The notes beneath the pieces are model-generated. The model was given only the letters and a program-made list of their open reading frames with translations, ran no database searches and had not been told where the DNA came from. Position numbers and translations under genes: made by a program. From NCBI GenBank assembly GCA_036311245.1, contig JAXJQH010000030.1, forward strand, positions 1-8,184: DNA of 8,184 nt, given 5' to 3'. Shown here one piece after another: positions 6,994 through 8,184 of this stretch (position 1 is the stretch's first letter; every line of letters begins with the position of its first letter). This DNA is from SIG578 sp036311245. Lineage in GTDB: Bacteria; Bacillota; Clostridia; Oscillospirales; Ruminococcaceae.

Positions 6994-7344
6994 GGGGGCG
7001 TAAAGGTTTCGACGGGGGTTTTAAGCCACGATAAGCGAGTAGAGGTTCGGACACTCTTTAAAATCCGAAACTTAAATTTAAACGCTAACAATAACAAATT
7101 AGCTTACGCTGCCTAAGTAATGGCGGCCGTTTGACCTGAGAGTACCACGGCTCAGGTTCAAGCGTCACATTAGTGGTGAACGCATAAGATACGCACCTCG
7201 AAATCTTATGTGAATAAGAGGTTACCAATGCAGATAGCCTGTTTGTCGGCGCTCTGCAAAGGGAATGCAGTAGATAAACTACACTCGTAGAAAGTTGTGG
7301 TAAGAGACTTTCGGACGGGGGTTCGATTCCCCCCGCCTCCACCA
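6994..7344 (+). rRNA. ssrA: Placeholder type: transfer-messenger RNA (tmRNA, 10Sa RNA)
   Basis: This is a tmRNA, not ribosomal RNA; see the ncRNA entry with the same span for the annotation. It is kept only to flag that the correct class is ncRNA. Confidence 0.01.
6994..7344 (+). ncRNA. ssrA: Transfer-messenger RNA (tmRNA, 10Sa RNA)
   Basis: One-piece tmRNA of 351 nt that rescues ribosomes stalled on broken messages and tags the nascent protein. The tRNA-like domain is clear: 5' GGGGGCG (6994-7000) pairs with CGCCTCC (7334-7340, one G-T pair), then discriminator A and encoded CCA. The T arm is GGGGG-TTCGATT-CCCCC (7317-7333). The conserved 5' AAAGGTTTCGACGGGGG is present. The tag frame runs 7084-7116, with its stop in the loop of a GCTGCC/GGCGGC hairpin. 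Further on are ACCTGAG/CTCAGGT (7134-7140 with 7151-7157) and an H-type pseudoknot: CATAAGAT (7183-7190) with ATCTTATG (7203-7210), and ACCTC (7195-7199) with GAGGT (7218-7222). The 3' end is intact, so if an element integrated downstream it restored the gene. Confidence 0.97.
7084..7116 (+). other. tmRNA proteolysis tag frame (ANNNKLAYAA)
   Basis: Starting at the GCT resume codon, the frame reads Ala-Asn-Asn-Asn-Lys-Leu-Ala-Tyr-Ala-Ala and then TAA. Alanine as the first encoded residue and the hydrophobic C-terminus ending in Ala-Ala are the features needed for tag addition and for recognition by ClpXP-type proteases. The usual clostridial pattern is A(N/D)DNYALAA-like; here the middle is Asn-rich with Lys-Leu-Ala-Tyr. 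The resume codon was chosen from the Ala start, the distance from the 5' domain and the position of the stop in a hairpin loop. Confidence 0.88.
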
Positions 7345-7360
7345 AATGAATTTTGGAGGA

Positions 7361-7398
7361 ACACCTACTTCTTCAGCGGCGGCCTCGCCGTCAGGTGT
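7361..7398 (+). other. Two-tier stem-loop between ssrA and its terminator
   Basis: Outer arms ACACCT (7361-7366) and AGGTGT (7393-7398) pair perfectly over six bases. Inside them CGGCG (7377-7381) and CGCCG (7386-7390) form a 5-bp stem with a GCCT loop. The result is a structured trailer in the 76 bases between the mature tmRNA end and the terminator. It may help 3'-end processing of the precursor or be a remnant of a mobile repeat. I do not recognise the family. Confidence 0.45.
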
Positions 7399-7420
7399 AA
7401 ACTCTGATACAAAAACAAAG

Positions 7421-7455
7421 GGCTGGCTCACTTTAATTAGTGAGCCAGCCTTTTT
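7421..7455 (+). terminator. Strong Rho-independent terminator after ssrA
   Basis: GGCTGGCTCACT (7421-7432) and AGTGAGCCAGCC (7439-7450) form a perfect 12-bp stem with a six-base TTAATT loop, followed by TTTTT (7451-7455). It ends the ssrA transcript. Because no other terminator is visible after the hydrolase, it may also end read-through from the dnaX operon. The opposite strand also has a T-rich tail (CTTTGTTTTTG), so it could work in both directions. Confidence 0.95.
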
Positions 7456-7463
7456 CATGTTTG

Positions 7464-7492
7464 TTGCAAAGAGTGTAGAAATATGGTAAAAT
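7464..7492 (+). promoter_or_regulatory. Sigma-A-type promoter of the EcsC-like gene
   Basis: -35 TTGCAA (7464-7469) and -10 TAAAAT (7487-7492) are spaced by 17 bases, with TGG before the -10 forming an extended element. The start would be near 7499, giving a leader of about 46 bases. It lies just past the ssrA terminator, so the EcsC-like gene is an independent transcription unit. Confidence 0.7.
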
Positions 7493-7504
7493 GAATAAAA
7501 CAAG

Positions 7505-7516
7505 TTTTCGCGAAAA
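7505..7516. promoter_or_regulatory. Perfect palindrome TTTTCGCGAAAA in the leader
   Basis: An exact 12-bp palindrome lies just downstream of the predicted transcription start of the EcsC-like gene and upstream of its AGGAGGTG ribosome binding site. Its position suits an operator at which a dimeric repressor would block early elongation. No cognate regulator is visible in the window, and chance occurrence is possible. Confidence 0.35.
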
Positions 7517-7544
7517 TTACAAGGCCTTATCAGGAGGTGTCAAT

Positions 7545-8184
7545 ATGATAACAACATATATTGTTCCAGATCAAATCATTGATGCAAAAGAAGAAAAATC
7601 TCTTATTACCTTAACCGAAACATACAACAAAATGATTGAACCCGGTGTTGCAAGCAAAGCGCTAAATAAGGTTGGCGAGATAATTCCAGAACCAATAAAG
7701 GATTTTGCGAGTGCAACAAAAGAAAAGTTTACTGATAACGAGATCTTCATAAAGTCGCTTGAGGTACTTGGTAAAGGTTTTCAAACACTAGAACAATTGG
7801 CGGCAAAGGTCACACTGAGCGAGAAGGATATAATCAAAAAAGTCAATCCGTTGATACCGAACAACGATATTTCGTCTTTAGATGAGGTGTGTTTAGCTCG
7901 AGGTTATGATCTTTCTAAACTTGTTGGTAAGGAAAAATTCGTAGATATCATTGCTGCACTTGTAGAAGGGGCAGCAACCGGTGCACCCGGATTCGTGGGA
8001 ATCCCATTCAACTTGGTTGCTAGTACATTCCTTTTCTATCGAGCCGTACAATCCACCGCATTGTTTTATGGATATGATATCAAAAATGATCCTGCCGAAC
8101 TTGAAATCGCTTCGGAAGTGTTCTTAAATGCGATGAATCCCAAAAGCAGTAATGACAGTGAACTTTCAAGTGTGATTGCGAAAG
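7545..8184 (+). CDS. EcsC-family protein, C-terminus beyond window
   Basis: Open frame of at least 213 codons that continues past the right edge with no stop. It starts at ATG 7545 with AGGAGGTG at 7532-7539, an excellent ribosome binding site. Residues about 133-180 carry the pattern typical of EcsC-domain proteins: a Gly/Ala-rich hydrophobic stretch with EGAATGAPGFVGIPFNLV, then AVQSTALFYGYD followed by an acidic NDPAE turn. The N-terminal 130 residues are mostly helical and charged, with no signal peptide. EcsC is named from the B. subtilis ecsABC operon, but the domain's biochemical role is not established and here there is no adjacent ecsA/ecsB transporter in view. Codon choice looks more A/T-ending than in the dnaX operon, which may indicate a different history; this was judged by eye. 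Confidence 0.8.
   Translation, partial: MITTYIVPDQIIDAKEEKSLITLTETYNKMIEPGVASKALNKVGEIIPEPIKDFASATKEKFTDNEIFIKSLEVLGKGFQTLEQLAAKVTLSEKDIIKKVNPLIPNNDISSLDEVCLARGYDLSKLVGKEKFVDIIAALVEGAATGAPGFVGIPFNLVASTFLFYRAVQSTALFYGYDIKNDPAELEIASEVFLNAMNPKSSNDSELSSVIAK

Noticed and set aside
6994..7344. Ribosomal RNA label for the ssrA interval
   Set aside because: The interval is a tmRNA with tRNA-like ends, a tag frame and pseudoknots. The low-confidence rRNA-typed entry should be ignored in favour of the ncRNA entry.
7085..7345. Minus-strand open frame beginning MVEAGGIEPPSE
   Set aside because: It is antisense to the tmRNA, starts at the complement of its CCA end and has the familiar artefact sequence of translated tRNA-like 3' ends.
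7346..7489. Plus-strand small open frame of about 47 codons starting right after the tmRNA CCA
   Set aside because: There is no ribosome binding site ahead of its ATG, it starts at the tmRNA 3' end and it runs through the terminator hairpin.
7279..7503. Minus-strand 74-codon open frame over the tmRNA end and terminator
   Set aside because: It crosses the 12-bp terminator stem and the tRNA-like domain, and no ribosome binding site is seen, so it is explained by the RNA structures.

Overview
The window looks like chromosomal DNA of a low-to-mid GC Firmicute, most likely a gut-type clostridium (Oscillospiraceae/Ruminococcaceae-like). This is inferred from near-consensus sigma-A promoters, strong AGGAGG-type ribosome binding sites, the standard code with mostly TAA stops, a one-piece tmRNA with encoded CCA, and the gene families present. 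The species cannot be named from sequence alone.

Layout, left to right. Bases 1-123 are very AT-rich with no supportable gene. A tRNA-Ser(CGA) lies on the minus strand (164-256) with its own promoter and terminator. Upstream of it, also on the minus strand, is rqcH (NFACT family, 360-2111). A 142-bp divergent spacer (2112-2253) carries back-to-back promoters, one for rqcH and a perfect TTGACA-17-TATAAT for dnaX. From dnaX, six genes run on the plus strand with very short gaps: dnaX, a DnaQ-like DEDDh exonuclease, ebfC (YbaB), recR, smpB and an alpha/beta-hydrolase. They are followed by ssrA (tmRNA, 6994-7344), which has its own extended -10 promoter and ends at a perfect 12-bp hairpin terminator (7421-7455). 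After that, a new transcription unit with its own promoter starts an EcsC-family gene that runs off the right edge.

How the genes fit together. dnaX-ebfC-recR is the widespread clamp-loader/recombination cluster, here with an extra exonuclease between dnaX and ebfC. smpB and ssrA encode the protein and RNA partners of trans-translation, and rqcH encodes the bacterial C-terminal-tailing factor that acts on stalled 50S subunits. The window therefore joins DNA replication/repair genes to two separate ribosome-rescue pathways. The hydrolase is translationally coupled to smpB but has no obvious functional tie.

Most of the window is core housekeeping DNA. The parts most likely to be lineage-specific or accessory are the region after ssrA (a two-tier stem-loop, a palindrome in a leader and the EcsC-like gene), the inserted exonuclease and hydrolase, and the dyad symmetries over promoters. 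I did not find convincing evidence of a wholly new multi-gene system.
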